This document shows, in pieces, positions 22,618 to 33,395 of a stretch of DNA of 64,000 nucleotides. The DNA is taken from NCBI GenBank assembly GCA_029204225.1, contig CM055103.1, forward strand, positions 5,826,852 through 5,890,851. The letters run 5' to 3'. The DNA is from Diphasiastrum complanatum (lineage: Eukaryota; Streptophyta; Lycopodiopsida; Lycopodiales; Lycopodiaceae). How positions within the stretch are numbered: position 1 is the first letter of the stretch; every line of letters starts with the position of its first letter. Below the pieces are notes generated by a model. That model saw only the letters and a list, made by a program, of their open reading frames with translations. It searched no databases and was not told the origin of the DNA. Both the position numbers and the translations under genes were made by a program.

Positions 22618-23343
22618 TGTTGAATTTCACATGTGTGGATTGTCCACTACATGTACTTGTGATCTCCTAAGGTGTGTAGATGCACCAAGATCAAGACTAG
22701 ATTGAGATTCAAGATCTATCTTTGATTCTATGGCAAAAACACACTACTACATGCATTCAATCACTTCCAACTCTCACTCGCACGTGTGGAAAGTATTCAA
22801 AAAATAATCTAAGTGAAAACAAGCTGCTCTCCTTGGGTAGAGAGAGAGAAAAAACATCATGAGCTCTCGGGTAGAGAGAGAAAGCTAGAAATTCAATAAC
22901 TCACAAAATCCATGAAATCACCAAATCAATTAGATCCAAGATGAGGAGTACAATGATACTAGTACCACTATGCTTAACTATGATTGGACCATACTTTGTC
23001 ACCTCTTGATCCTATTGGACCATTGATCCATGCACCTCTTAATTCTATTGGACTATATTCAAGCACACCTCAATTTCCTATTGGACCTCACAAGTTTCCA
23101 CCTCTAAATCCTATTGGACCTCTTGGAATTCATCAAACAAAAGCTTTACACTTGTCTACACTCTAATTGGCACATGTTTAGCCTCTTACTCTATTTTGGC
23201 TCAATAGTGGCATTACAAGTGGAAATGCATAATTTGTCATCTATGCCAAATTTATTCCTATCAACATCCTACACCTAGATGCTTGATGTAAAAAACATAA
23301 GACCCCTATATCTAACATAGATAATCTTTTTCAATTCTTCACA
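22618..23343 (-). mobile_element. 3' LTR of Cop-8
   Basis: Plus-strand edges TGTTGAAT and TTCTTCACA (on the minus strand TGTGAAGAA to ATTCAACA). Contains a G-box-like CACGTG at about 22783 and CT/GA patches with the words gggtagagagag and cgggtagagagag. The stretch at 22984-23166 has imperfect copies of cctattggacc, which create a spurious PIGP-rich frame. By eye about fifteen differences and a 13-bp indel separate it from the 5' LTR. Confidence 0.9.
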
Positions 23344-23358
23344 CTCCTCCTAAAAAAT
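23344..23358 (-). other. Polypurine tract of Cop-8
   Basis: Minus strand reads TTTTTTAGGAGGAG directly before the LTR start TGTGAAG, the plus-strand priming site of the element. Confidence 0.8.
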
Positions 23359-23361
23359 TAT

Positions 23362-23850
23362 CTATGAAGATTTGAGCATTGATCTTGATATAACTCCAAG
23401 ATTAGATCTATGCTTGATGAAAGCACTTTTGCTCAAAGGCTTGGTGAGTAGATCGGCAATACAAGAGGACGAGTTGACATGCTCCAAATAGATTTCTCCT
23501 CCAGTAAGCTTTTCTCTCACAAAATGGTGTGCCACTTCTATGTGCTTGCTTCTTGCATGAAATATGGGATTATTGGCAAGAGCTTGGGCTGAGATGTTAT
23601 CACACTTGATCATTGGTAGATCATCCTCCTTGATGCACTTTAGCTCCATTAATAACCTCTTGATCCAAAGCACTTCTTTGGTAGTTGTAGTGAGTGCTTT
23701 GTACTCGGCCTCACATGAAGAGAGAGATATAGTATCTTGCTTTTTGGAAAGCCAAGATATTAGATTGCCTCCAGGAAAGATAGTGTATGCACTAATAGAC
23801 TTTCGATCCATCTTGTCACTTGCAAAGTCCGAATCCAAAGAGGCTCTCAT
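23362..23850 (-). pseudogene. Cop-8 RNase H
   Basis: 162-codon minus frame, intact across RNase H: LDSDFASDKMDRKSIS (first Asp), SWLSKKQDTISLSSCEAEYK (Glu), IKCDNISAQALANNP (Asp), HARSKHIEVAHHFVREKL and IADLLTKPL. The upstream RT joint is missing; at about 23843-23850 the sequence meets an RT segment in the opposite orientation, sharing the bases AGGCTCTCA with it. Removes RNA from RNA/DNA hybrids during reverse transcription. Confidence 0.9.
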
Positions 23851-24811
23851 ATGTTGACAAAGGCAAACATGTGGATCTTGATTCCACTAATCATGTTTTT
23901 TATGTCTCTCATGAAGAGCCAAAGAATGTACAAAAGGCACTCAATACCAAGGAATGGTATGATGCCATGAAGCAAGAGTATGATGCATTGATCACCAACA
24001 ATACTTGGGAGCTTGTAGATCCTCCATCCAACAAGCATGTGACTGGTTGCAAGTGGGTATTTCGGATCAAGTTCAATCATGATGGCACCATCAACAAGCA
24101 TAAAGCAAGATTATGTGCCAAAGGATTTGCTCAAATCCATGGTCTTGATTATGGTGTTCCAATTAGATGTATCCAATGCTTTTCTAAATGGTTATGGAGG
24201 AGATCTATATGGAACAACCTCAAGGACTCATCAAGGATGAGTCCAAAGTGTGCTTGCTCTTCAAAAGTCTTTATGGACTCAAGCAAGCACCAAGATCATG
24301 GTATTCAAGACTTAATTCTTTTCTTATCTCACTAGGATTTACTCTTAGTGACTATGATCCTTCCATGTATCTAAAGTTTGTTGATAGCAATATTGTCATT
24401 CTTCTAATTTATGTTGATGACATTATTCTTTGTGGAAGTTGTATCAAGCTAGTTGATGAAACCAAGCTAGCACTTGGATGTGAGTTTAAAATGCAAGATC
24501 TAGGAGAGATGGATCACATCCTAGGCCTAGAAATTGATTTTTATGAAAATCATGTCTTTATATGCCTATCTAGATATGCTCACTTTATGTTGAAAAAATT
24601 CCATATGGAAAATTCTAAGAGCATAGATACTCCAATGGAGCAAATTGTAAAAGATCCTAATAAAGGTGATGAAAGATCCTTTGAGGACATCACACTTTTT
24701 AGGAGTCTTGTAGGCTCCTTGATTTGGCTTACCATTACTAGGCCCGATCTAAGTTTTTGTGTGCACAAATTGAGTCAATTTATGCAAGATCCAGTAGCCA
24801 ATAATGGATAG
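23843..24811 (+). pseudogene. Inverted copia RT segment inside Cop-8
   Basis: Plus-strand RT, opposite to the rest of Cop-8. Order: linker LSYVDKGKHV, DAMKQEYDALITNNTWELV, GCKWVFRIKFNHDG, KARLCAKGFAQIHGLDY, then a deletion of about 35 codons to LDVSNAFLNGY, YMEQPQGLIKDESKVCLLFK, SLYGLKQAPRSWYSRL, LIYVDDIILCG (catalytic DD), GLEIDFYENHVF, ending TRPDLSFCVHKLSQFM. The segment is exactly what Cop-8 lacks between integrase and RNase H, so in-place inversion is the simplest reading. A separate insertion from a related plus-strand copy is the alternative. Confidence 0.85.
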
Positions 24812-24867
24812 ATCTTCACTTTTATAGAGTAGACCATAATCACAAGATGAAGATACATATATTAGAA

Positions 24868-25640
24868 TCAAGCAAGAAGATATATCCAAGTGAATCTTGT
24901 GTAATCATCAATGAAAGTAACAAAACAAGTGGCTCCTCCCTTGCTTGTAGTTGATGAGAAATGCACATCCAAGTGGATTATCTCCAAAGGATGCTTGCTT
25001 TTGATAGAAGGTCTTGTAAATGGATTTTTGTGAGATTTAGCAATAGCACAAGCCTCACAAGGCTTGATCTTCTTGGAGAGTGACTTTGGCAAGCCAATAG
25101 CTTTGGCTTCTTTGATCATAGAGAGCATGGATTTGTAGTTGAGATGTCCCAACCTCCTATGCCATAATTCCTCCATAGAGAGCTTGTTCACAAGAGCATT
25201 TGGATCTAGTTTATGGATGCCACCAAATCTAGATCTTAATGCAAGTATCTCATCATTCTTCTTGATAGTGCAAGTATCAACATTGAATTTTACATCAAGG
25301 CCATTATCAAGCAATTGGCCAACACTAATAAGATTCTTGGTAAGCTTAGGTACATAAAGAACTTTAGAGAGAGAAAGAACTTTAGAGGATGCAAGCTTCA
25401 AGGGAATGTTCCCTATGCCTTCAATAGGACATTCAAAATCATTTGCAATGTATATTGATTTCTTGACTCCATCATAAGGTGCAATAGAAGAGAAAGAGTC
25501 CTTGGAGCTACACATATGTGAAGAGGCTCCACTGTCAATATACCATAGGCCGTCCTTCTTGAAAGGAGTAGATGAGAAACTAGAGACCATAAGAGATCCC
25601 TCTCCATCACTTGCAATAGTGTCTTCCTTCTCATTGGTAA
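24868..25640 (-). pseudogene. Cop-8 protease and integrase N-terminal half
   Basis: Minus frame of about 260 codons. Protease motif WYIDSGASSHMCS, substrate-region VLYVPKLTKNLISVGQLLD, integrase zinc-binding part WHRRLGHLNYKS with CEACAIAKSHK, then core start LEIIHLDVHFSS (first Asp) and FIDDYTRFTWIYLL, where it stops abruptly. The second half of integrase is absent. The gag C-terminus that should precede it is cut by Cop-9 at 25640. TIASDGEGSLMVSS links gag and protease. Confidence 0.9.
25636..25640. repeat. Target site left of Cop-9 (GGTAA)
   Basis: Five bases before the Cop-9 LTR start. The right-hand copy cannot be checked, because the right LTR of Cop-9 is truncated. Confidence 0.35.
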
Positions 25641-26503
25641 TGTTGGAAATTGTCACTTCTCACTTGACATTGGTTCATGTAAATATTGATCAAACATTAG
25701 AATATGTTGATGAGATGATTTCACACGTGTGGAGCCTGTTCCCACGTGTGAAAGGATGTACTTTTCATATTTGTATATATCCAAATTGATTTTGTATCAT
25801 TCTAGTTAGTGTGGACATGAAATGACTAGTTTTTAGTCAAGTTGACTAGTCACCTACAAATTAGCTTTTCCTTGCATGTGCATGAGTAAATGCTCCCACA
25901 TGGCAAGTGGATGTTCACACGTGTGTATAGAGTACTAGAAGATAAGAGTTGACCATTTTCCTTAGATCCTATTTTGTAGGGAATATTCCTATATTCTAGG
26001 AGACTAGCTTTTTGGATTTTAGTCATATTCTAGAAGGTCAACTATTGGATAAGTATCAAGGATGGATAAAATGGATAGATCTAAGTGATGTGGCACTCTT
26101 CACACGTGTGAAGGCCTGCTGGACTGTATCAGACTCATGGATGTACTTGATCCATAAAAGGATCATTGTTTTGCTAAGAAAATTGATGAGACTTTTGCAC
26201 TCTACACTTTTGTGAGATTTCTAGTCATTTGTCTTGTGATTTTTATGCATGATTGCTATCTAGTATCATTGTACTTGTTGTTTCAGGTGCAGGCCGTACA
26301 GTGGATAGTACTCCACACGTGTGAAGCCGCTCTCACTAAAAAAATGATGTGTTGATCCATTGCTCTTGCTTAAATCCAAGTGTAGTGAATCTAGATCAAG
26401 ATCTAATGTGTAGAACTTGATAGATTCATTGATTAAGCAACCAATAACTCTCTATGATTGTAAAGTACAATCATTATTGTCCTAAAAACTGTAAAATTTA
26501 TCA
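25641..26503 (+). mobile_element. 5' LTR of Cop-9
   Basis: TGTTGGAAATTG to TTTATCA, 863 bp. The first 425 bp recur at 31055-31480 with about ten differences by eye. It contains five CACGTG cores (25724, 25743, 25918, 26103, 26316), nearly all within ACACGTGTG or CCACGTGTG. Confidence 0.9.
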
Positions 26504-26515
26504 TGGTATCAGAGC
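26504..26515 (+). other. Primer-binding site of Cop-9
   Basis: TGGTATCAGAGC directly after the LTR end. Confidence 0.9.
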
Positions 26516-27087
26516 TAAGTAAGAGAGTGATCATTGAATCATAAATCTTGTAAAGATCATTGACAAAATTTGTTTTTTGGCCAATACTAGTGAGGGTAGA
26601 GTGATAGCTTGTAATCATTTGGATAAAAACGACTTGGAGGCTGTGTATGTACTTTTCACACATGTGAAACCGTACAACAACTTTCAATTCAAGTTACTTT
26701 GTGTTTGTTGGTCCCAAAATCACAATACTAGTTTATTTTGGTGCCTTTTGAAGCATAGTATTGATCTAGATTCATTCTAACTAATGCCTATGACCAAATA
26801 GTGTTTTGGATCATTGAAGCATTTCTTTTTAGAGTATAAGATCAGATCTTAAGAGGCTCATTTATTCAGATCCTTAGTTGAAGTGAAATCTCTAAGAAAA
26901 GTGTAAAGCGATTTTTTTGTGAGAGTGGAAGCTAGAAATTTTTGGTAAGATCTTTGAGTATCATTCAAGCTTGTGTGCTAGTTTGATAGAGACAAGCCTA
27001 TAGGCATTCTAGTAAGCTTTAGGACTTTTCATAGATCTTTAAAAATTCAAAAATCTTTGTGATTTTTAAAAGAGCATTCATTCTAAA

Positions 27088-28125
27088 ATGTCATCCATGG
27101 GTGGACATTTGATGGAATCAAGTGAGAGACTCACTTCCACAAATTATTCCATTTGGAAAGTGAGAATGGAATCACTCCTTGTGATCCATGATCTATATGA
27201 CATAGTTCAAGGAGTAGAGGAAGAGCCTCAAACTCCCCAAGAACAAGCCAAATACAAGAAGAGAGCAAGATTAGCTCTACATTGCATAAAGTTAAATGTA
27301 TGCAATGACCTCTTGAAAGAGGTGTCTTCTTGTACCTCATCCAAAGAGACTTGGGATTCATTAAAGAGCATTTATGAATCCAACAATACTTCAAGAATCC
27401 TCATGCTAAGAAATCAAGTTTTCCAAAGCATGAAAGGAAGTGGAGAGAGTGGACAAGAGTATGTTCTTAGGATCAAATCTCTTAACAAGGAGTTAAGTGC
27501 AATAGGAGAGAAGATCCAAGATCAAGAACTAGTACAAATCATTTTGAATGGTCTAAGTGATGAGTTTACCAACTTAGTCCAATCATTTGCCATTCAAGAC
27601 TCTCTTCCATCCATTGAAAAGTTGCACAATGTTCTTGTGGCCGAGGAGAGTAGGCTTCTACACCTCAAGACAAGAATGGATAGCATGTCACTTAATGGAG
27701 GAGAGGAGAAAGCTAACTTTACATCTAAAGGCAAGAAAAAGCAAAATTCATTCAAGAAAAATCAAGGCAAGGAGGCCGAGATGAAGAATGGAGGATCTAC
27801 CTCCAAAGGCAAAGTGAAGAACAAGGCAAAACTAAAGTGTTTCTTTTTTGGAAAGAAAGGACACTTTGCCTCAGAATGCTACTTGAAGAAGAATCAACAA
27901 GCCAAAGGAGATCAAGGGAACATTGCTCAAGAGGAAGAATATGAGGATGGATTCAACACATCCTTAATGGTTGCATCTACACCAACTTCAAGTCAAGACA
28001 CATGGTGGATAGATAGTGGGGCTAGTTCCCACATGTCCTTTAACAAGCATTATTTTTCTACTCTTCTATCTTGTAATGACTCTAAGAAGTCAATATACAC
28101 TACTATGATCAAGCATGCAAGATAG
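27088..28125 (+). pseudogene. Cop-9 gag and protease start
   Basis: 345-codon frame. Gag starts MSSMGGHLMESSERL with NYSIWKVRMESLL, followed by the UBN2-like domain (KKRARLALHCIKLNV, FQSMKGSGESGQEYVLRIK). A Lys-rich linker leads to the zinc knuckle, which reads CFFFGKKGHFASEC: the second Cys is Phe. Then comes protease motif WWIDSGASSHMSF. The frame ends at 28125 through a frameshift; protease continues in another frame (IGSIPLCLSTS, VLYVPTISRNLLSVGQL). About 570 bp of leader lie between the primer-binding site and this ATG. Confidence 0.9.
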
Positions 28126-28928
28126 ATGGCATAGGATCTATACCTCTTTGTTTAAGCACATCTAAAAGGATAGATCTAGATAATGTTTTGTATGTTCCTA
28201 CCATTTCAAGAAACTTGCTTAGTGTAGGACAATTAATGGACAATGGACTAGATGTACATTTCAAGAATGGAGTTTGTTCCATCTTGAAAAATGATAAGTG
28301 CATAGCTAGTGGCATTAAGCAAGGTAGACTTTTCAAGTTGGATGCTAATGTTGCAAGTGAAAGTGTGAACTTGGCTAGGGAGGAGCTAACTCAAGTGGAG
28401 CTTTGGCATAAGAGATTAGGCCATCCTAATCTTCAATCTATGGAGTCAATGGCAAGCAAGGAACTAGCTCTCAGCCTACCAAGAACTTTCAAGAAGTGTG
28501 AAAAAATGTGTGAGGCATGTGGCCTTGCAAAGTCACACAAATATTCTTACAAGAAATCTTCATCAAGATCTCTCTCTCCCTTGGATCTCATACATTCTGA
28601 TGTACATAGTTTTTCACATGCAAGTAATGGAGGTGCCTTGATGTATGTAACTTTTATAGATGATTGTACTAGATTCACATGGATTGAGTTACTATCAAAG
28701 AAAAGTCTTGTTTATGAAGCTTTCATTAAGTTCAAGTCTCTAGTAGAGAAACAACTTAGTACTTCTATCAAAGCACTAAGATGTGATAATGGAGGAGAGT
28801 ACACCTCCAATAAAATGAAAGACTTTTGTGAGATCAATGGTATTAAGTTACAATACACTACACCCCTCAACAAAATGGGGTGGCCGAGAGGAAAAATAGG
28901 AGTCTATGTGAGTGTGCAAAGTCCTTGA
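28126..28928 (+). pseudogene. Cop-9 protease end and integrase N-terminal two thirds
   Basis: Integrase zinc-binding domain WHKRLGHPNLQS with CEACGLAKSHK; catalytic core with first Asp in LIHSDVHSF, TFIDDCTRFTWIELL, and second Asp in LRCDNGGEYTS. One extra C in the cccc run at about 28864-28867 shifts the frame; the expected NGVAERKNR with the catalytic Glu continues in the next frame. Otherwise all catalytic residues are present. Confidence 0.9.
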
Positions 28929-29644
28929 GGCTTGATGCATCACTTCCCATCTCATTTTGGAGAGAAGCCATAACATGTGCTAATTATTTGTGTAATAGAC
29001 TTCCTAGTAATGCTATAGATGGGATCTCACCTTATCAAGCCTTGTTTGATAAGAAACCCAATATAAAAGATTTTAAGATCTTTGGATGTACTTGTTATGT
29101 ACACATTCCTTTGGAGACTAGAAGGAAAGAAGATGCTACCTCCTTCAAAGGAATCTTTGTTGGCTATGGAGAAAATAGCAAGGGATATAGGATATATGAT
29201 CCTACATCCAAGAAAGTAAAGGTAAGCAAGGATGTATTTTTTGATGAGTCACAATTTGCTAAGAGCTTGTCAAATGGATCTAACCCATTGTGCATTGAAG
29301 ATCTTGACAAATCCAAGGAGGATCTTGACAAACCCGAGGAGGATCATGACAAACCCGAGGATGGAGATTTGGATCCGTGTCAAAAGGGGCCAAGAAGATC
29401 ATCAAGGGGCAAGGCCGAGCCCTCAAGGCTTACCTATGTGGACAAGGGAAAGCAAAAGGAAGGCTCTACATCTTCTACCTCTTACTCTTTTTTAGCTACA
29501 TTGATTGAAGAACCATCATCTTTTGAAGAAGCATGTAAATCTAAAGTTTGGAGAGATGCAATGCAAGTAGAGTATGATGCATTAGAAGAGAATCATACTT
29601 GGGATCTTGTAAATCTTCCAAGAGGAAAAACCACTTGCATGTAA
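28870..29644 (+). pseudogene. Cop-9 integrase C-terminus and RT linker
   Basis: Continues from the frameshift: AERKNRSLCECAKSLRL, ISFWREAITCANYLCNR, IFGCTCYVHIP, GIFVGYGENSKGYRIYDP (conserved copia integrase tail). An acidic imperfect repeat (EDLDKSKEDLDKPEEDHDKP) follows, then the pre-RT linker SRLTYVDKGK, WRDAMQVEYDALEENHTWDLV. A frameshift at about 29640 leads to RT. Confidence 0.9.
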
Positions 29645-30515
29645 GTGGATTTATAGAATTAAGTACAATCAAGATGGATCTATTAGTAAATACAAAGCTA
29701 GGCTTGTTGCTAAGGGATTTCTTCAAATAAAAGGATTGGATTATGAAGAAACATTTGCACCTGTAGCTAAGCTTGTAACTATTAGATTAATCATTTGCAT
29801 TGCTACTTTGTTCAAATGGGATCTCTACCAAATGGATGTGACAAATGCCTTCTTGAATGGCTTCTTAGAAGAGGAAATCTACATGATTCAACCCGAGGGC
29901 TTCATCAAGGTTGGTGAGGAGCAAAAGGTGTGCTACTTAAGGAAGAGCCTATATGGCTTGAAGCAAGCACCTAGAGCTTGGTACTCTAGGTTGCATGATT
30001 TTCTGTACTAAGTGCTTATGAACCTTCTTTATATTTCAAATGTAATGAAGGAAAGATCATCATTTTGGTTCTTTATGTTGATGACATCATTATGACAGGA
30101 AATGATGATGATGGCATAGGCAAAGTAAAAGTTGACTTATCTAGTGAGTTCAAGATGGTAGATCTAGGCTTCCTAAAGTTTATACTTGGGATAAAAGTGT
30201 CTAGAAGTAGCAATTGTACTTTCATAAGTCAATCTAAGTATGCTACTTCCATTCTTAAAAGATTTGGTATGAAAGATTGTAAGGGGATTGACACCCCTAT
30301 GGAGCATGTTGTGAAAGCAACTAATGAAGGTAATGAAGCATCCTTTGAGGACATCACTCTCTTTAGGAAGCTTATAGGCTCTCTAATCTATTTAACTATC
30401 ACTAGACCTGACTTAAGTTTGTGTAAGCAAGTTGAGTCAAAGTATGCAAGCTCCTTTAGTTCATCATTGGAAAAGTGCCAAGAGAGTACTTAGATATGTT
30501 TCTAGTACTAGATTT
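29636..30515 (+). pseudogene. Cop-9 reverse transcriptase
   Basis: Copia RT: CKWIYRIKYNQDGSISK, KARLVAKGFLQIKGLDYEET, FAPVAKLVTIRL, LYQMDVTNAFLNGFLEEEIY, SLYGLKQAPRAWYSRL. After a frameshift at about 30010 come SLYFKCNEGKIIILVLYVDD (catalytic DD), FKMVDLGFLKFILGIKV and DTPMEHVV, ending TITRPDLSL. Another frameshift or small deletion near 30430-30500 separates it from RNase H. Nearly full length. Confidence 0.9.
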
Positions 30516-31041
30516 TTTGGCATACTTTCTGAAGGATCTAACTTGCACTTGAGAGCCTACTCGGATTCAGATTTTGCAAGGTGACAAGATGGATAGGAAG
30601 TCCATTAGTGCATTTACAACATTTCTTTGTGGAGGAGTGATATCTTGGCTTTCCAAAAAGCAAGATACAATCTCACTATCTTCTTGTGAAGCCGAGTACA
30701 AGGCATTGACTTCAACAACCAAAGAGCTCCTATGGCTAAGAAGACTCTTGATGGAACTACATGTGCTAGAGGCCGAGGGGATCCCTTACATATTTTGTGA
30801 CAATCAAGCTTCTCAACAAATTGCTTTAAATCCTATCTTCCATGCTAGAACAAAGCATATTGAGATAGCTCACCACTTTGTGAGGGAGAAGGTACAATCC
30901 AAGGAAGTGCAACTACATCATGTACCATCATCCGAATGCATAGCTGATATCTTAACCCAACCATTGTCCAAAGATCCATTTTTTAAGTTAAGATATGCTC
31001 TTGGAATTGTAGATAGATGTACACTAGATTTGCCAAGTTAG
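30516..31041 (+). pseudogene. Cop-9 RNase H
   Basis: Starts in one frame with LHLRAYSDSDFA (first Asp); after a shift at about 30583 it continues DKMDRKSISAFTTF, SWLSKKQDTISLSSCEAEYK, IFCDNQASQQIALNP, HARTKHIEIAHHFVREKV, IADILTQPLSKDPFFKLR and a stop. It is closely similar to the Cop-8 RNase H, so Cop-8 and Cop-9 are related families in opposite orientation. Confidence 0.9.
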
Positions 31042-31054
31042 AAGTGAGGAGGAG
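31041..31054 (+). other. Polypurine tract of Cop-9
   Basis: GAAGTGAGGAGGAG directly before the 3' LTR start TGTTGAAAATTG. Confidence 0.85.
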
Positions 31055-31480
31055 TGTTGAAAATTGTCACTTCTCACTTAACATTGGTTCATGTAAATAT
31101 TGATCAAACATTAGAATATGTTGATGATATGATTTCACACGTGTGGAGCCTGTTCCCACGTGTGAAAAGATGTACTTTTCATGTTTGTATATATCCAAAT
31201 TGATTTTGTATCATTCTAGTTAGTGTGAACATGAAATGACTAGTTTTTAGTCAAGTTGACTAGTCACCTACAAATTAGCTTTTCCTTGCATGTGCATGAG
31301 TAAATGCTCCCACATGGCAAGTGGATGTTCACACGTGTGTATAGAGTACTAGAAGATAAGAGTTGACCATTTTCCTTAGATCCTATTTTGTAGGAAATAT
31401 TCCTATATTCTAGAAGACTAGCTTTTTGGAATTTAGTCATATTCTAGAAGGTCAACTATTGGATAAGGATCAAGGATGGA
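31055..31480 (+). mobile_element. Truncated 3' LTR of Cop-9
   Basis: First half of the LTR only. Similarity to 25641-26066 ends exactly after CAAGGATGGA at 31480, where Cop-8 gag (minus) starts. Confidence 0.9.
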
Positions 31481-31898
31481 CAATACAAGCAAGTTCTCTG
31501 TGAATATCTTTTACTCTCAAAACATAACTAGATGCACTCTCATCACTCTTTTGGCTACTTTGAAATATTTGATTCCTAAAAGTGAGAAAGCTAGAGGTAT
31601 TCTTAGCCTCATAGATAGTCTTGAGACAATCCCAAGCTTCTTTGGCTGTTGTACAAGTACCTATCTCCCTCAATATCTCATTAGAGACATTCATCTTAAT
31701 GTAGTGGAGAGCCATCCTAGCTCTCTTTTTGTATTTTTGAACCTCTTGAAGAACTTGTGGTTCTTCTTCAAGGCCAAGAACTATGTCCATCACATCTTGA
31801 AGGATCAAGATGGACTCCATCCTCATTTTCCAAATTGAATAGTTTGAAGTGGTCAATCTTTCACTTGATTCCAACAAGGATGAACCCATTGAAGACAT
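31481..31898 (-). pseudogene. Cop-8 gag N-terminal half
   Basis: Minus frame from ATG at 31898: MSSMGSSLLESSERLTTSN, YSIWKMRMESILILQDVMD, AKEAWDCLKTIYEAKNTSS, SYVLRVKDIHRELA, then it runs into Cop-9 LTR sequence. It is homologous to Cop-9 gag (MSSMGGHLMESSERL) and to Cop-10 gag (VKDIHRELA). The zinc-knuckle half is deleted. Confidence 0.85.
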
Positions 31899-32641
31899 TT
31901 GAAGTGAAGAAAACTCAAATGATGAACAATAAATGTTGCTACATACTCTCAATAGGATCCAATAAGAGAGTACTATCTCCTCCTATGAAAGATCTTGCAA
32001 CTATTTGTGAATTGATTCTCACTAGCTACACAAATCTCTTTAAAACAAGATCTATTTCACATCAAATGATGGAGTATAGGCAAAGTTAGGATCAAACACT
32101 CTTAGCATGTGTGAAGTACTCTAAGAAACCAAATTTGACTCAAATACAATGATATTGCATGAAACAAAATGGCTAAGATCTCAAAACAGTGCTAGATCAC
32201 ATATAGATGAGATTGGCAAGCATACAACTGTGATTTTGGATCAACCAAGCAATCTCTTGACCAAACCAAATGTATCCACCCAGGTCTAGGTGCCCTACCT
32301 AACCCTCTTCAAAAGCTTATAACTTCTGATTGGCTCAACCAAATGGAATGAAACTGATTGCATAAAAAACTAGACAAAAATAGCTTCAAAACAAGCTATC
32401 AAGCAAGATAAATGGATCAAGCATGAGAGAGAACTTCCAAACTGAAATTGGATGTTTCTCACACGTGTCTGAGCACCTGATTCCGTACAGTACCAGGTCA
32501 AACCCAATCAATGTCCTTTTGATATTTTTTGATCCAAGATTGAACAAGATAGCTAGGAAAATGGGCCTTGACAACTTCTAGCTCAAGATTGATGAAAAAT
32601 TTTCACTTAGATGGATCAAAATGCATGGTAACCTTAGGTAG
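31899..32641 (-). other. 5' leader of Cop-8
   Basis: About 740 bp between the primer-binding site and gag; no coding motif. One ACACGTGT lies at about 32461. Confidence 0.6.
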
Positions 32642-32653
32642 GCTCTGATACCA
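32642..32653 (-). other. Primer-binding site of Cop-8
   Basis: Minus strand TGGTATCAGAGC, flush against the LTR edge at 32654. Confidence 0.9.
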
Positions 32654-33390
32654 TGTTGAATCTCACACGTGTGGATTGTCCACTACATGTACTTGTGATC
32701 TCCTAAGGTGTGTAGATGCACTAGGATCAAGACTAGATTGAGATTCAAGATCTATCTTTGATTCTATGGCAAAAACACACTACTACATGCATTCAGTCAC
32801 TTCCAACTCTCACTCACACGTGTGGGAAGTATTCAAAAAATAATCTAAGTAAAAACAAGCTGCTCTCCTCAAGTAGAGAGAGAAAAAACATCATGAGCTC
32901 TCGGGTAGAGAGAGAAAGCTAGAAATTCAATAACTCACAAAATCCATGAAATCACCAAATCAATTAGATCCAAAATGAGGAGTACAATGATATTAGTAGA
33001 TCCACGAGCTACCACTATGCTTAACTATGATTGGACCATACTTTGTCACCTCTTGATCCTATTGGACCATTGATCCATGCACCTCTTAATTCTATGGGAC
33101 TATATTCAAGCACACCTCAATTTCCTATTGGACCTCACAAGGTTCCACCTCTAAATCCTATTGGACCTCTTGGAATTCATCAAACAAAAGCTTTACACTT
33201 GTCTACACTCTAATTGGCACGTGTTTAGCCTCTTACTCTATTTTGGCTCAATAGTGGCATTACAAGTGGAAATGCATAATTTGTCATCTATGCCAAATTT
33301 ATTCCTATCAACATCCTACACCTAGATGCTTGATGTAAAAAACATAAGACCCCTATATCTAACATAGATAATCTTTTTCAATTCTTCACA
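32654..33390 (-). mobile_element. 5' LTR of Cop-8
   Basis: 737 bp, plus-strand edges TGTTGAATCTC and TTCTTCACA. It differs from the 3' LTR mainly by transitions and carries 13 extra bases at about 33000-33012. Contains CACACGTGTGG near the primer-binding-site end and another at about 32815. Confidence 0.9.
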
Positions 33391-33395
33391 CTGGA
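33391..33395. repeat. Target-site duplication CTGGA, right
   Basis: Matches 22613-22617; proves 22618-33390 as a single insertion. Confidence 0.9.

Larger units (their letters stand above)
25641..31480 (+). mobile_element. Copia element Cop-9, nearly complete
   Basis: Plus-strand element: 5' LTR 25641-26503, primer-binding site 26504-26515, gag-pol 27088-31041, polypurine tract 31041-31054, truncated 3' LTR 31055-31480. It is inserted in Cop-8 upstream of that element's protease. Right of 31480 the sequence passes directly into the middle of Cop-8 gag, so a deletion removed the LTR end and the adjoining host-element sequence. Confidence 0.9.
22618..33390 (-). mobile_element. Full-length copia element Cop-8 (with Cop-9 inside)
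   Basis: Bounded by two LTRs of the same family (22618-23343 and 32654-33390), a primer-binding site at 32642-32653, a polypurine tract at 23344-23358 and a CTGGA target duplication. The span of 10.8 kb includes the nested plus-strand Cop-9 (25641-31480). The internal order is rearranged: gag at 31481-31898, protease-integrase at 24868-25640, an inverted RT at 23843-24811, RNase H at 23362-23850. It sits inside Cop-7. Confidence 0.9.

Noticed and set aside
22984-23166. 60-codon PIGP-repeat protein also found at 33031-33213
   Set aside because: Both copies lie in the paired LTRs of Cop-8 and only reflect short noncoding repeats.
30571-31041. Cop-9 as an active, intact retrotransposon
   Set aside because: At least four frameshifts, a lost Cys in the zinc knuckle and a truncated 3' LTR.
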